64,000 bases of DNA from Sarcocystis neurona. Its lineage: Eukaryota > Apicomplexa > Conoidasida > Eucoccidiorida > Sarcocystidae. Positions 22,635-33,255 of this stretch are shown piece by piece. The stretch lies in assembly GCA_000727475.1 (NCBI GenBank), contig KL647289.1:2312798-2376797 (forward strand), read 5' to 3'. Every line of letters starts with the position of its first letter. The stretch's first letter is position 1. The translations under genes were made by a program, and so were the position numbers. The notes under the pieces were generated by a model, which saw only the letters and a program-made list of their open reading frames with translations, ran no database searches and was not told the origin of the DNA.

Positions 22635-24021
22635 TTAGTACACGTGTGTGAATACAACGGGGAACACCGCTGCGACGGCTAAAGGGTGAGGATGGCAACG
22701 TATCCTTTGAATTGCATAGGCATTTGGTGTAACCGCACTCAGCGACATTTTGCTCTCCGCAAGCTCCTCATTGGCGGCGATTAGCTCTTCTTTGCGTCTA
22801 CGCAACTCTTCGATTTCATCTTCCACAGGATCCCTGAAATGGGAAGCAAGGACACCACACCTTTCCTGTATTACGCAAGAATGCTACGAGGCCCGGCTTT
22901 TGCACGTAAGAGTTGCTAAACGCATCGTATGTGCGGCGATGATTGAGCTAAGGCCCAGTCCAGAGTAGATGACAGTGCTGCATTCGGACTGTTTTATGAA
23001 ATATACGCCATGCAAAATGACTCCTAGATTTTCCTGAGTGTGAGCTGTTTCGGGGGCAGCGTGGACTTAAATCATTGGGGAAATCTGCTCGCGGAACGAC
23101 AGGGGACAACAATGGACACTCTGTAAATAAACGTATTATACTTGCGCGCTGTAGAAGCGTGCAGAGTTTCAGTTTCGTGACAGTTCAGATGCAGTCCTGG
23201 GACACTCGAGAGCTTCTTAAAAGAGTGGATGGCGTCTGTTCCCTTTTGAGTACTTCGTATGCTACAGTGTGGGGTGACCTCAGCGCCCCGTAGCTCTTTG
23301 GTGCGCGAACAATTTGTAGAGGCCCGAAAGCCGTTGGCGCTAGCACGCCGAACGTATTAGGTGTATTCAAGCGAACCTTCTACACTGTACCGTTCACTGG
23401 CTGTCCCACAACGACACGCCGCCTCACGCGGTACTAACTCGTGCAGCATCGTATGTTGGCCATACCTGTACTTGCCAAAATACTCGACCAGTATGTCTTG
23501 TGGGTTCAGCGGTTTGTCTTCGCAGTTGTAAAGAGGTAGCAGAACTTGGGAATGCATAAAATAACAACACACGCCGTGTACGCTGCGTGTTATCCACGGC
23601 GCCCATGAAACTGCGTTCGCGCCGTAGGTTGACCTAACGTACTGCCCGTAGCAACACCGGGTACGCAGTGCGTTCACCAGCATGTATCACCCTCGAAAAC
23701 TCTTGTGTGTACAACAATAAAATTCTCTTCATCGTCGGACCTGCACACGGACCAGCACTCCAATCATGACTGCGCGGTGAACATGTGGGAGCGCAAGGGC
23801 GTACTTTTCACAATGGCTTCAACTACTTTTGTGTCTACAAGATATCGTCTGAACTCTCTCCTTTTGTGCCCTCGACGGCTTGAATTCGCTTCACTTAAAG
23901 TCAACGGCGCGATTGGCGTCGGTGCGACAGAACAAGTTTTGATGGGCACGTCCAACGGGGCCGCTGACGCGGTCTGTAGAGCCGCAGACGGTGCCGCAGC
24001 CCTTAGAGTTCTTTCTTCCAT
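22635..24021 (-). CDS. MYCBP: MYCBP/AMY-1 (c-Myc-binding protein) family homologue, three exons
   Basis: Exons in transcript order: 24021-23805, 23544-23466 and 22833-22635, with phases 1 and 2 matching at the joins, giving 164 residues. The core REFRRYLVDTKVVEAIVK, then LLPLYNCEDKPLNPQDILVEYFG, then the coiled coil DEIEELRRRKEELIAANEELA lines up in order with animal MYCBP: a short helix ending FRRYL, a K-L-LY-E-P-KP segment, and a C-terminal charged coiled coil. In other organisms MYCBP binds AKAPs, and its Chlamydomonas orthologue FAP174 is an axonemal protein. A Ser/Ala-rich 45-residue N-terminal extension and a hydrophobic C-terminal tail (about residues 140-164) are extra; the tail could reflect a missed intron. 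The ATG at 24021 follows an in-frame stop, supporting the start. Confidence 0.8.
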
Positions 24022-25364
24022 CCGTAAAATCCGTCAAGCGCTAATCGTCTCCGCCGCTTCGCCTTCATACAAAATTCATCTGCTTTTTGATGGCGTGTCT
24101 GCTGTTTGTTGCAGCTGAGTGTTTTGAAGGCTGTGCAAGCCGAGGGGCCGAAACTGTGCTGCTCTTGCGCGCAGATCGCGCTCACGCCAAGCAAGACAGA
24201 AGTCGTGCGGGGATATGTCAAGTTACTTTCTCAAACTTAAATTAACTTCCTGCATGGAAGCGTAAATTTGCTGCAACGCAGGGAGGCGGTCCTACACGCT
24301 CCTGTAGCCGTCTGACGGGAAACGTCGCGGCAGTGCGTCTACACTCAGACCTTTCTGGGGGGATGACCAGTCGAGCAATCCAGTTACCTAACTTCCAACA
24401 CTTTGTTCGATCCATTTGACACAAATTCCCAGTTGCCCCGGAAGAGTGGGACAGCGGACACTCTTGTGCGAGTCAAGCTACCGCTGTGAATTGGTGAACA
24501 TGTGGATACCGGAAGCAGTACTGGTGCTTCCTTCGTGTTCTCCCCGCCCCACACAGCTAAACGAAGTATGGCCAGCAAAACGACTTTTGCATCTGAATTT
24601 CTCCATCTCCAATGAGCAGTACCTACCCCTTTGCTCAGCTACTGTAAACAGAGGCAATTTCGTTCGCTGCATGGCGTGCACCGTTTGACTCTGCTCTGTT
24701 CATAGTGTCTCCTTGTGGACAATCTCACCAAATAACCTGCCCGAGAATCCTACTGCAGCAGTCCAAGAGGAGTGCTTTACGAGACATCGGCAGACTTCAG
24801 ACCACGATTAAGGCGACAAGAAGGCGAGTTCAGCGACGGCTGAGAGCGGGAAATGGTCGCGCCTCCACAGGAAACATAAGAGGGTACTGCTCTTTCAGGC
24901 TACCCACCGTGAACTCACACGGAACTGTATCAAGCGCCAGAATCAAATGACAAAACCATTCTTGAGTAGATGCACAAATTTCTCCTCTGAATATGTGTTG
25001 AGGCAAATTCGTATCCAGAGGTAAACTAAAAGTAGTCCCTGCCTTCAGTGTGGGTACTCCCCACCAGAGAACTGTTGTTGCGACTGAATACAGGCGTCTT
25101 CATTTGTGTGAGAACATTTATTGTGTGCTCTACCTGTGCCTATGACGGGATGACCTCTCGCATTTTCCAGGCTGCTGAGAGGTAAAAAAAAGCAGAACTG
25201 TGAGCCACCGGATGCATCAGTGGTACAAGAGGTATTGCCGAACTATGGCGCATCAACGTACACTTCACGGTGATCTCCTACAAGTGCGCTATTGGTCTAA
25301 ATCGTTTGAGAAGACATATTCACGAAGGAGCCGTTCTGCTCAAAAAGCGTCCAGTGGTCCCTTT
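24022..25364. other. Spacer between MYCBP homologue and membrane-protein paralogue 1
   Basis: Contains the presumed promoter and 5' UTR of the MYCBP homologue and the 3' UTR of the next minus-strand gene. Only short frames are present, with no splice pattern or recognisable protein segment. Nothing further could be supported. Confidence 0.5.
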
Positions 25365-28300
25365 TCAGTATTCGTCATCCGTTTCTCTCGATGCGTGATA
25401 TCCAGGGGAAGACACCAGTTTCTCTTCCTCTTCCGGTGCTTCCCTCGGTCTTGCAGCTGCCCTCTCTGCAAGACGGAGTTTCAGGGTAGGTAACATGAAA
25501 AGAATAGCTCCCACCACAAGACCTACCACAACGACAACAATCGTCATAACGGGGCCGGCGTAACTGAAAGCTATCAAGCTTCCTAATATCGCCCCCACAA
25601 TTACGTACTTTTTCCACGCTCCAGCTTTACTTGATCTAGATTCCGGTTCTTCCCCATTTTCGGCAAAAGATGGCGTTGTTGTGCGGCGATTTCCGATGTC
25701 CCAGTAGCGCATATTCGTGAGTTGATGCGTCCTAACAGCTTTTCCTTCGGTATCTCCGTGTAAGACAGACACTTGAGCACAAGGCACTTTTCCAGTGATG
25801 GCAGGAAGCTGCTGGCCGAGCCCCTGCCGACTACACGTTCTATACTCCTTTGTAGGATGCGCCCGGGTCACCTCAAATTCAGCAAGGCTGGCGGATGCTG
25901 TCGGCGGTGTTCGCAAGTTACGGCTTGCCTCCTTACTCAGTTGTCCAGTACCCGGCGAAGCCTTCGTAAAGTGCGAATGCAGACTTTGATTTTTCAGGGC
26001 GTGCTGTGCTTTCTGTAGGTCTACAGAGAGTTGCTTCTTTAAAACTTGTTTCATGATATTTTCGAGTCCTTCCAGGCCAGTCGAGCATAGCAAATGTGCC
26101 GATGACTCTCGAATCATCTGCTGGATAGAAGCTTGTAATGAGGGCAAGGCTGAGCGATGGTTCAAAGGGATCTGTCCTGTGGCGCGAGAGCTGAGCCTCA
26201 TCAGCTTCGCCACCAAAGCACCGAGTAGCTTGCTGAGCCACTTCCACTTGCCGAGTCTATTCAGAATTCTTCTCCCTACTGTCCTCGACCTTCTTACTGA
26301 ACAGGGCCACCGCACCCAAATGTGGAGTCCGAAGAAGACAAGTGAAGCCACTTCTTGCGCTACGTGCAGTACCATTGCGTGTTGTCTTTCCTGCATTGCG
26401 TACGAGCGTGTGGCTTCGTATGTCAACAGCAGAAGTTCTGCGGCCAGTCAGGCGGTGCCCCTGCTGCAAGTAGTAGTACAGGCACTTTTCATTAGTGTCA
26501 GAAAAGACTGTCGGCGCTTGCGTGCAGTCGGACGAAACAGCTACGCAATGAACGCGAACTGAATGGTTGCTCGCTATGTGCATGAAAGGCTTTACCTTAC
26601 CCTGGGTAACTGTCGAAATGACCTCTTCCTTGAGACGCTGGAAATCCTTTTCTGAAATACCAGGGTGTGGCCCGCTCATTTCCCTCACTATACGACTATT
26701 TACGGCTTGCGCGTCTTCTGTAACCGCTGACGCGTACGCTGCGGCAACACTGTTGAGGATGCGTTCAAGTTGTTTGCCCTTAAGAATTGTGTCGCAGTTG
26801 TGAATGGCCGAAGATTCAGCTCGGCTGGCACTTCGCGTGGGTTCACGCTGAGCTGTACAATCCGCATGTCTCGGCACGACTGCCAGGGCGAAGGCGTATT
26901 GCAGCGCAGCTTCGAACACCTCCCCTTTTTGCACCTTCACAGTGTCACCGGGACCTCCCAGCGTCACTTTTCTCCTACGGTCTCGCCGGGATGCGCTGGG
27001 ACACTGGCTCTCGTCGAGAGCCACTATCGTCAGGTGCATTAGCATGCCGTCTGCCATTACAGGCATAGCTGCTGAATAGAGAGATGTGAGACGTGACACC
27101 TGGGCCACAACACAAGAGCCTGGGTGTCTCAGCAGGAGTCAATGCAGGCGGGTTCATTTGCGTTGAAAAGTACTGGTGCAACGTACACGCATATGCGTGT
27201 TTACCAACATGCCGTTTCAAGGTCTTGAAGCGTTGCAAAGGTATAAGGCGGCACTACAAGCGTTTTGCTGATGCACTTACCATAGCTCTGCGGTTTAGGT
27301 CAGCTCGTGAACGGTGGGCGTCCTGTCCACGCATGCGCTTTCGAGCTTTCACCATATTTGTGCGGGCAAACTCACACGACGGACTGTCTGGCACGTGCGC
27401 CAAAGCCGCCTGTCTCGAAGTCAATGCTCTAGCGATGAACTTCATTCCAGCCCTTCCCCAGTCTACGGATACAAATGCGCGACTCCTCTTGTCTGTGCTA
27501 CTTCTGCGAGAACTTTCCGAAGGAAATCTATCTCCATCTGAAAATCGGTCCACAGGTATACTGAAAACGCAGTCTCATCAGTTTAATATATGTTTCTTCT
27601 GTCGCCACTGCAGAGACGGAGACAACTCGCTGATGTTTTCATATTATCTCGTGCATGAGACAGCGCCTAGTACTTCTTTAAAACGTCACCCACCTCGCCG
27701 TAACCGTGTGGCGAGATCTGATTTCTGCTAGATTGCTGCAAACTTTCTGAGCACTTTTCGCTAACGACTTACTTTTTGTCGTGAGGGTGATCCTCGTCAA
27801 GAATGGCTGTAAGAGGGGCAACTCAAGGCTAACGAGACACTCTGCAAAAAGAGTTGGCAGTGAGCACCGTGAGACAACACGGATGAACCCAAAACGTATG
27901 CTTAGGTGCAACGTCGAGTGTGATTTGATTTTTCGCAGCGGTGGCCCACAATTTCCCCTGTTAGTTTCTGCAGAAGTGGAGAAAGCGCTTTGTAGCGTCA
28001 TTCTGGTTGTGGAACGGACAGAATTCACCCCTTTGTTTGAAGCAAGCTCACCTACTATGTTTTCTCCTTTGCACTGGCCATTCTCTAGCAATTTTGCTTC
28101 AATGAAGTTTTTCTGAAGAGAGCAGACCCGGGACAACGGCGGCATTTTCCTGAATTTCGTGCAAAACTTGTCCCAGTTTGCGTGCCGCCGCTCGGTTGCG
28201 TGCACTCTGACGCATTTTAGCTCCTCTGCAGCAGACGTCCCATCCGGCACCGCTTCGCCTAATTATCCGCAGTTCGAAGGAAGATGTCACCAGAGTCACT

Positions 28301-29844
28301 ATCGCATTGTTGCTTTGTGTATCCAACAGCCTCTACCACAGACTGCACGCGTGACGAAATAACAGATGAAGGCTTACGCCTCAGAGCCTCTGTCGAAGAT
28401 AGGTAGGATTTCAGTGTCTCATTCTGTCGTGCTTTCTTCGCCAAATTTTTCTTTGAAAACAAACGACTCAATAGCTGAAGGCGTAGAGACAACGAGCAAC
28501 CAAAATTCGTCAGTGCCAACAGAGCTGAAAACCCGTCTTTTCAGGCGGTCAATCGAAAAGGTGAGAAGCTGCCTGCAGTTCTCAAGTTACGTATGATCTC
28601 TACATACGATTACGCGCTTCCTGCCACTGAGCTTTCTTCTTTTTTTGTGGCGAGGCCGTTTGCCTAAAGGAACGCCCGCCCTCTTTAAGTGCGTCGGGCC
28701 AGTAGGACACACGCAGCAACACGATGCAAACAATTTCGTGACTCTGAAACAGTCCACGTACCCATGTCAGGCTAGTGTTGCTGCACCTGCGAACCGACTT
28801 CCGCAGCTGCGGCGACAGCCATTCTGGATGCATGTACCTCACTTGTAAACGTTATTACAGCTCTGGGCTTATTACCTGAGAGACTTTTTTTTTCAACCCA
28901 GTACGGGGCTCAGGCTTTTCTCTTCTTGAACGACCGCCGACCTGTTTCGACAGATTTTCGAGTGGAGGTTCCGCTTCTTCTGATTCACTGTCGTTACGAC
29001 TGACGCTTCTCCACGCCTCAAATGCTCCTTGGTCACCTTCCACACTTTTCTGGCTGGTTCTTCCCGCTGCCGTATCAGACAAAGCCTCGAACAAAGCTGG
29101 TTCTGCTAGTGCTGCCACGACCCGGCAACGTAAACGTCTTTCCAGTAACCTGTGTGGCCCGTTGCTGCCGAAAAATCGCGTCTTCGTCGGTCGCTTTCTC
29201 CCGGATGTGGTAACTCGTTCTGGAAGGTCTCCGGATGATTGTGTCTCAATATATGTCAGACACTGCCCACTACTTTTAGCGGGTGTTGACACCTCCCACA
29301 TGTTGGGCACTACGCCGGCAATTTTACCGAAAGAGTAGTTGCCCTTCCCCGCTTTGGACACCGCATTTTGTGCCGCACGTACGTCGCCCAACTGTCGCAC
29401 ACTGGGTAGTGCCCAGTTGGCTGCATCGACGAAGTTTTGATGCTGGAGACCCTGTTGACGGCCAGGATGTCCTGCCAGTGAAAGGAAGGACTTTTTGTGT
29501 ATCCTGACGCACGGCGTCAGATTGGCACCAAGCCCAGTCGACGACACAGATTGATTAGGAGAATGCGCGCGTAAAAACGAAAAATCTGGGTCCGCACGCA
29601 CGGTGGTGCTTCTCCGTGGACGTAGAGGGTCGGCGACCGCCGACATCTGCGTGCATCCACCTGAATGACCGTCTCCGACTACGCGTTGTACTACGTGGTC
29701 TACATCAGCCCCAGGGCAATGCAGCTGTACGCCGGAGCTTTTCTTGAACACGCCTTCTGCCCACGGCAGGAGAGGTAAGTTTTGTCCTTGGTGCACCAGA
29801 AATCTGAAAACGAAACCAATAGAAGAGGCGACGGAGCACCACAT
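25365..29844 (-). CDS. Predicted secreted/membrane protein, paralogue 1 of a two-member family, seven exons
   Basis: Exons in transcript order: 29844-28876, 28474-28378, 28225-28052, 27806-27773 (34 nt microexon), 27560-27281, 27099-26601, 26296-25365. Phases 0,1,1,2,0,1 match at every join, giving 994 residues. In-frame ATGs also occur at 29886 and 29922. MWCSVASSIGFVFRF near the start looks like a signal peptide or anchor. Residues 915 to about 955 form one long hydrophobic block (YVIVGAILGSLIAF..VVVVVGLVVGAILF), probably one or two membrane helices, followed by an Arg-rich turn and an acidic tail (APEEEEK, ETDDEY). A weak helical exon (KNLAKKARQNETLKSYL) and the segment GKWKWLSKLL have counterparts in the gene at 56961-60088. 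Family and function are not recognised; the exon structure is well supported. Confidence 0.72.
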
Positions 29845-30442
29845 AAATGAGGAATGTTTCCTAACATTTCGAACTTGCTGAAGCATAATGGGCGACTGGA
29901 CACCGTAGAAGCTCTCAGGCATGCTGCTGGTGTACGACTCCGCGGCGAAAAAGCAGAGGTAGAATATTCGGCGAGATGCGACAAAGATCGAGCACCGACC
30001 CGCTTGACCACTAGATCCAAACTCCCTGAGGCACTCGCGTTCCCCTTACGTATTCTTACACTCTGAGGTGTCCGAGGGCACTATTTTCACGCATGCCGTA
30101 AGGACGACTGTCCAGAAATTTGTGGAAAGGTTACGCACTGCGACGACGTGTAGGGACAGACATCAAGTAGACCAGAAGACAATGTTGTAATCTAGGACTG
30201 TAGTCGAAACTATACGGTTGGAAGCGTGGACGAACAACACGCTGACAGTGCGTTTGCACCGGCTGTTCGCCAGACACAGTCAACGGCAGCGGAAAGCTGC
30301 ACGTCTACGCATCTACGATCATCGTATTCACGCTGCTATTCTGCACAACTGCATTATCGTCTCAAGGTACCGACTGAACTGTCTCTTTAGGGATGAGTTA
30401 GAGTCGAGTTTGGCCTTTTGGTGGCAACTTGTGCATCTACTG

Positions 30443-31024
30443 ATGGCGCAGCTTGAAGGCACCTTTCTGCACATCTCCTTAGGGAACGCCGGCGGAAAGT
30501 GTTTTCTGAGGAAGACGGAGGCAGCAGAAGAAGAAATACTCGTGGCTGCTCTGCAACATCCAGCTTGCGATGTCTTGTTTGTTTACTTTCAATCCGGTAG
30601 ACATGCGTTGGTACCGGATGCACGACTCCCGACGCGGCATAGCGGGTGCCGCCGACACCGCGCCGCGTCTGACCACACCGCACAGCCTCAAATAAAGCCA
30701 GACGATTCATCCAGCTCGTCGCTGAAATGTTGTGCTCAAGTGTGCGAGGACCGAAACGTTCACGTTGTCTTGGAGGTAGCCACAGCAGTTTGCGAAGCCA
30801 CCCACATCCGCTGCAGAAACAGAACGCATCGCAGAACTCGCTTGCTTTGCCCCTCCGTAAGCAGTAAACTTCCAGCTTGGTGGCGCGTCAGGGTGCCACC
30901 AGGTGGGACAATCATGGTGAGTCTCCGACATATAGGCCCGTACCGTGTTGTTGGTCCAACTAGAGACAAAAAGACGCTGTCCGTCTTCTTGCAGAAATGT
31001 GCTCCCCTACAGGAAGCGTGGTAG
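30443..31024 (+). CDS. Uncertain open reading frame, hypothetical protein
   Basis: The frame is open from at least 30218, and the first ATG gives 193 residues. The protein is His/Cys/Arg-rich with a short Ser run (DDSSSSSLK) and no recognised domain. The open length (about 268 codons) is longer than expected by chance at this base composition, but the sequence does not look like a typical globular protein and there are no splice sites around it. It may be a small single-exon gene, a non-coding transcript or chance. Confidence 0.2.
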   Translation: MAQLEGTFLHISLGNAGGKCFLRKTEAAEEEILVAALQHPACDVLFVYFQSGRHALVPDARLPTRHSGCRRHRAASDHTAQPQIKPDDSSSSSLKCCAQVCEDRNVHVVLEVATAVCEATHIRCRNRTHRRTRLLCPSVSSKLPAWWRVRVPPGGTIMVSLRHIGPYRVVGPTRDKKTLSVFLQKCAPLQEAW

Positions 31025-31743
31025 TTACAAACAGAGGCGCAAACGTCTGCATACAGTGCACCGCTTCGCAAAACCTCTGCTAAGCGGTAAGCAAGGCGAC
31101 CGCAAAGCAGGCCTACAACACGAGTGCTCTGATTTGTGGGTCGCTTGCGCTCGATGGCAATTCCTTCCTGAATGAATCCTAGATAATTTCTAGGTTGGCC
31201 CTAGTTAAAAAGCTAGATAGCCTACAAGGAAGAAAGGCACGTGGATGACGAGAAGGACGAAAGTTGTAAACCGAGTGGTCGCTTTGTGCCTCCGCGTATT
31301 AACATCGTTACACAACATCATCTCCGCATCGGGACAGTCTCTCACCCTGCGCCGCGGAATAATGGTCAGCGCAAGGAGGAGCGCATCCCAGTATTTTGCG
31401 CACGGTAGTCACAATACCTCATAATGTCCCAATGTTAGAACCAGAGGCACACTTCTACAATAACAAGTTCCACTGCACTGGAGTCCCTTACCTGTTAGGG
31501 CTGTTCTGCGCGGTGGCAACCATATGGGTATGTGCCCTCTAGGCTGTAAAGGATGACGTGAAGACGCTCGCACGAAAACACGCACGCTTACTTACCTGCG
31601 CGAGGGCGGAAAATTACAAACGCGTCAGGCCGCACGTACGCCTGTTCGAATGCGAAGTGACTCGAACGTTTCAATTCACGTCTTCGGGCCGTAGCGGGAG
31701 ACACGGGGGTGATGCGTACCGTTGTGCACTTCTGAAGAAGGAG

Positions 31744-31877
31744 CTTGGTTCGTCCAATAACTGGTGTACAGCATATGCCAGTCAGTCTGCACAGCTGAAT
31801 AGAGAGTACACTTGGTTCATCCAAAAACTGGTGTACAGCGTATGTCAGGCAATCCGTATATCTGAGTAGAGAGTTCA
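31744..31877. repeat. 67-bp tandem duplication
   Basis: Two adjacent units start at 31744 and 31811, both beginning CTTGGTTC(G/A)TCCAA and containing ACTGGTGTACAGC(A/G)TATG and GAGTAGAGAG or GAATAGAGAG. They are clearly similar but diverged, so the duplication is not recent. It lies in non-coding DNA 3' of RRP5. Confidence 0.8.
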
Positions 31878-33255
31878 ACGCACTGAACGAAAGAGGAGAG
31901 CTCACGTCGCATTTGACATCTAATCGTGGACTTCAGCCACACGTCTGTGTGTAAGAGCGCCACGAAAGAGATGTCTTCTGCAATATTTCTGATGTGCGGG
32001 AACTTCAAACACGCCACCTCCGTACGTATGGATGCAGGGCTCGAAAGTCTACTGCGTCGTGAACCGTCTGCTTTTGCACCGACTGTCGGCGTCTGTATTT
32101 TGAAAAGGTAACCTAGTCAGCAGTATACAGACAACTGCACAGTGTCTCAATTTTTAGCGAGAAGCCGTTACGTAAGCGGTAAAACACAACGAAGTTCATC
32201 CGTACGGAGGTGCCGCAGTCGATTTGTCACATCCGTGGCTGAAATTCTCCCTCGCTACGCGAAACGTGACGTGCACAGGAGCATCATCTGTGAGCAACAC
32301 AAAGGGGCCACGTTTTGTCTAACCTCCTGAAAAAAATACTTCCTTTCGTGCGTACAAACACGGCACCATAAGTGTAACACAGTCAAACGGATTACTAGCT
32401 TGACAATGCCGTACGCACGGCTGTCCCCTAGGGGAAGCTTCAACGGTCGTCTTCTGCGTACGAACGCATGCGAGTGTGAGAGGCGCTGATACCAGGAAGC
32501 CACGGCAACTACACGAGTGCAGCACGAGCAGGCCTTCGCAGACCGCGTGGGTGACTCCCTCATGCTTTGTATCAAAATTAGGGCTGCCTCAATTATATAC
32601 ATCTGCTGTGTGTCAAGCTGCGAGTACCGACCGCTCTGTCCTTCAGTGCCGGGCTGCCAAATGAGTATCGCCTACAGGGAAGCGAACGAGGTTGTACGCT
32701 CTGTGCTCAAGGATCTGCTGAATCCGTCAGCCGGCACATCATCGAGCGGCATCAGAACGGACAGGCATGAACAGAGCGCAACGAGTGTTGAGCTGTACGC
32801 ACCGTAAGATCCAGAGCGGGTATTTAAAAAACGGTCCCCGGAGGAACAGCCTGATCTGGAGAAAGACTGAGGAGCAGCGGTACCGTGTCCGTTACGGAGA
32901 CAAACTTGATCAAAAGCATTCGATCAAGTGAACTACCATACAGAGGCACACTGGGTCTGCGTAAAATTTTAATGGCTGTGGACATTTTCGTTGCATGGCT
33001 TTATGAAATCAGTTTACAATACTAGTTGGTTTCCGAAGCTATCTACCCTGGACAGCTACTGCCATTCCAGTTCACATAAAGCTTTCAATGGCATACGCGT
33101 TGTACAGGTAGGAGGGTAACGTTACGCTCGTAAGACACTAGGAGATATGGGCAGACCACGACCGCTACGCGCTTTATCAAGAACTGCTATCTCCAACCCC
33201 GCGGCAGTGCAGCGTCAATGCCGCAGCCAGCACGTGATTCCCCAAGCGAATAAGC

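Larger units (their letters stand above)
29845..33255. other. Spacer between paralogue 1 (5' side) and RRP5 (3' side)
   Basis: A 3.4 kb region that should hold the promoter of membrane-protein paralogue 1 and the 3' UTR of RRP5. It contains one longer plus-strand open frame (30443-31024) and the 67-bp tandem duplication at 31744-31877. No exon chain with good splice sites was found. Confidence 0.5.
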
